The notes under the pieces: generated by a model
What the model was told of the DNA's origin: nothing
The model's database searches: none
The model's input: the letters and a program-made list of their open reading frames with translations, nothing else
Assembly: GCF_002028425.1 (NCBI RefSeq)
Contig: NZ_CP020042.1
Location: 4,749,560 to 4,813,559 of the forward strand
Reading direction: 5' to 3'
DNA: 64,000 bases
Origin: Streptomyces katrae
GTDB taxonomy: Bacteria > Actinomycetota > Actinomycetes > Streptomycetales > Streptomycetaceae
Position numbers and translations under genes: made by a program
Part shown: positions 62,578 through 64,000 of the stretch, piece after piece
How the letters are laid out: each line of letters starts with the position of its first letter
How positions within the stretch are numbered: position 1 is the stretch's first letter

Positions 62578-62589
62578 CTACGCGCGTAG
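62578..62589. promoter_or_regulatory. Nucleoside-regulon palindrome, site 4 (CTACGCGCGTAG, perfect)
   Basis: A perfect copy of the 12-bp palindrome, 15 bases before the adenosine deaminase start codon. It is identical to site 2 and 14 kb away from it. Confidence 0.82.
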
Positions 62590-62604
62590 GAGTAGAGTGC
62601 CGGG

Positions 62605-63753
62605 ATGACGAGCGAGACCCCCAACACGCCCAGCCCGGATCAGATCCGCCGCTCCCCGAAGGTGCTCCTGCACGACCACCTCGACGGTGGCCTCCGCCCC
62701 GGCACCATCATCGAGCTGGCCGCCGAGGTCGGCTACGACAAGCTGCCCGAGACCGACGCCGACAAGCTCGGCGTCTGGTTCCGCGACGCCGCCGACTCCG
62801 GCTCCCTCCCGCGCTACCTGGAGACGTTCGCGCACACCTGCGCCGTCATGCAGACCAAGGCGGCCCTCTTCCGGGTCGCCGCCGAGTGCGCCGAGGACCT
62901 GGCCGAGGACGGCGTCGTGTACGCCGAGATCCGCTACGCCCCCGAGCAGCACCTGGAGGCCGGCCTGACCCTCGAAGAGGTCGTCGAGGCGGTCAACGCC
63001 GGCTTCCGCGAGGGCGAGCGCCGCGCCAAGGCGGGCGGCCACCGCATCCGCATCGGCGCCCTGCTGACCGCGATGCGCCACGCGGCCCGCGCGCTGGAGA
63101 TCGCCGAACTGGCCAACCGCTACCGCGACAACGGCGTCGTCGGCTTCGACATCGCCGGCGCCGAGGCCGGGTTCCCCCCCACCCGCCACCTCGACGCGTT
63201 CGAGTACCTCAAGCGCGAGAACAACCACTTCACCATCCACGCCGGCGAGGCCTTCGGCCTGCCGTCGATCTGGCAGGCCCTCCAGTGGTGCGGCGCCGAC
63301 CGCCTGGGCCACGGTGTGAAGATCATCGACGACATCGAGGTCGCCGCCGACGGCTCCGTGAAGCTCGGCCGCCTGGCCTCGTACGTCCGCGACAAGCGCA
63401 TCCCCCTGGAGATGTGCCCGACGTCGAACCTGCAGACCGCCGCGGCCGCCTCGTACGCCGAGCACCCGATCGGCCTGCTGCGCAAGCTGCACTTCCGGCT
63501 GACGGTCAACACCGACAACCGCCTGATGAGCGGCACCAGCATGAGCCGCGAGTTCGAGCACCTGGTCGACACCTTCGGCTACTCGCTCGACGACATGCAG
63601 TGGTTCACCGTCAATGCGATGAAGTCCGCATTCATTCCTTTCGATGAACGACTGGCGATGATCAACGACGTGATCAAGCCCGGTTATGCGGAGCTGAAGT
63701 CCGAGTGGCTTTTCCGTCAGACCGCTTCCACCAGCGGATCCGTATCGGCATAG
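62605..63753 (+). CDS. ada: Adenosine deaminase
   Basis: A 382-residue zinc enzyme converting adenosine and deoxyadenosine to inosine derivatives. [14 protein letters not shown] (HxH zinc ligands), [21 protein letters not shown] and [14 protein letters not shown] carry the catalytic residues. ATG 62605. Its promoter region has the same CTACGCGCGTAG operator as the nucleoside transporter genes, which places it in their regulon. A strong terminator follows. Confidence 0.97.
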   Translation: MTSETPNTPSPDQIRRSPKVLLHDHLDGGLRPGTIIELAAEVGYDKLPETDADKLGVWFRDAADSGSLPRYLETFAHTCAVMQTKAALFRVAAECAEDLAEDGVVYAEIRYAPEQHLEAGLTLEEVVEAVNAGFREGERRAKAGGHRIRIGALLTAMRHAARALEIAELANRYRDNGVVGFDIAGAEAGFPPTRHLDAFEYLKRENNHFTIHAGEAFGLPSIWQALQWCGADRLGHGVKIIDDIEVAADGSVKLGRLASYVRDKRIPLEMCPTSNLQTAAAASYAEHPIGLLRKLHFRLTVNTDNRLMSGTSMSREFEHLVDTFGYSLDDMQWFTVNAMKSAFIPFDERLAMINDVIKPGYAELKSEWLFRQTASTSGSVSA

Positions 63754-63771
63754 GCCACGGAATGACCCACG

Positions 63772-63807
63772 GAAAGCGCCCGGTGGCACGTCACCCCGGG
63801 CGCTTTC
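63772..63807 (+). terminator. Terminator after ada
   Basis: GAAAGCGCCCGG (63772-63783) pairs with CCGGGCGCTTTC (63796-63807), a perfect 12-bp stem ending in TTTC. Confidence 0.92.
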
Positions 63808-63892
63808 TCGTATTAAAGGATGTTTGCGGGAGGGGGTTTGAAGTGACTAACTTGCGGAGCCGCTCGATTCCCCGTCGCAAGGACGATTTTTC

Positions 63893-64000
63893 ATGAAGCA
63901 GTCTGCTGCCAAGTCCCTCGGTGTCGCTGTCATTGGTGCCGCCCTCGCCGCGGGTGCCGCGGGTACCGCCTCCGCCTCGGCGCTCCCCACCCCGAACCTC
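63893..64000 (+). CDS. Secreted small protein (N-terminal part, cut by window edge)
   Basis: Thirty-six codons are in the window. The ATG at 63893 follows AAGGA. The sequence is a clear Sec signal peptide: basic start (MKQSAAKS), hydrophobic core (LGVAVIGAALAAGAAG) and a likely AxA cleavage site (TASASA) before LPTPNL. Such proteins are common in Streptomyces, but the mature domain lies outside the window, so no family is assigned. Confidence 0.85.
   Translation, partial: MKQSAAKSLGVAVIGAALAAGAAGTASASALPTPNL

Overview
The window is high-GC chromosomal DNA of a Streptomyces (or a very close actinobacterium). The signs are GTG/TTG starts, G/C-saturated third codon positions, stop/start overlaps (ATGA, GTGA, TGATG) throughout, an actinobacterial-type malate dehydrogenase, DUF397/XRE regulatory cassettes and WhiJ-like organisation. 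From memory, the gene order (folD, mdh, glyA, trpS, D-Ala-D-Ala carboxypeptidase, sdhCDAB, acyl-CoA mutase, sialic/Kdn-type sugar genes, nucleoside ABC transporter, cdd, deoA, ada) matches the core-chromosome block around SCO4824-SCO4901 of S. coelicolor. No insertion sequence, phage, CRISPR array, rRNA or convincing tRNA was seen; the window is conserved core with small accessory islands.

Layout. 0-2.3 kb: end of folD, a DUF3017 membrane protein and mdh. 2.4-5.9 kb: an unrecognised three-gene operon whose first two products share a short Gly/Asn-rich motif, at the C-terminus of one and the N-terminus of the next. 5.9-10.4 kb: AhpD-like protein with a divergent MocR regulator, then a WhiJ-like cassette (anti-sigma-like ATPase, XRE/DUF5753 regulator, two DUF397 proteins) and a DMT transporter. 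10.5-16.7 kb: lipoprotein plus ATP-grasp (YgiB/YgiC-like) pair, rocD, glyA behind a clear ZTP riboswitch, a palindrome array, trpS and a 2'-5' RNA ligase-like protein. 16.9-28.4 kb: cell envelope and transport genes (BrkB-type protein, DD-carboxypeptidase, SCO4848-like protein, phosphoesterase, peptide-type solute-binding protein), MarR/MFS and TetR modules with obvious operators, and a serine-hydrolase-fold lipoprotein that has lost its catalytic Ser and Lys. 28.5-39 kb: Uma2 protein, sdhCDAB, uraD, an ECF sigma factor with a partner membrane protein, an L,D-transpeptidase, an acyl-CoA mutase large subunit and a LysE exporter.

39-46 kb is an envelope-glycan island: a GT2 glycosyltransferase and a polysialyltransferase-like protein on the minus strand, and on the plus strand a frameshifted glycosyltransferase, neuA and neuB joined in one open frame, and another polysialyltransferase-like protein. 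This is the equipment expected for a nonulosonic acid (Kdn-type, teichulosonic) wall polymer. 46-55 kb holds an M20 amidohydrolase and a nucleoside uptake and salvage unit (BMP lipoprotein, ATPase, two permeases, cytidine deaminase, thymidine phosphorylase). 55-64 kb holds a second Uma2 protein, STAS protein, a SigG-like sigma factor, a second L,D-transpeptidase, divergent MFS/LysR, a LuxR-type regulator, a cupin, an alpha/beta hydrolase without its nucleophile, adenosine deaminase and the start of a secreted protein.

The strongest regulatory signal is the palindrome CTACGCGCGTAG. It occurs, exact or nearly so, in front of four separate nucleoside genes or operons (BMP lipoprotein, nucleoside ABC ATPase, deoA and the distant ada), which suggests one unidentified repressor controls nucleoside uptake and catabolism. 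The strongest candidate for an undescribed system is the three-gene operon at 2.4-5.9 kb.
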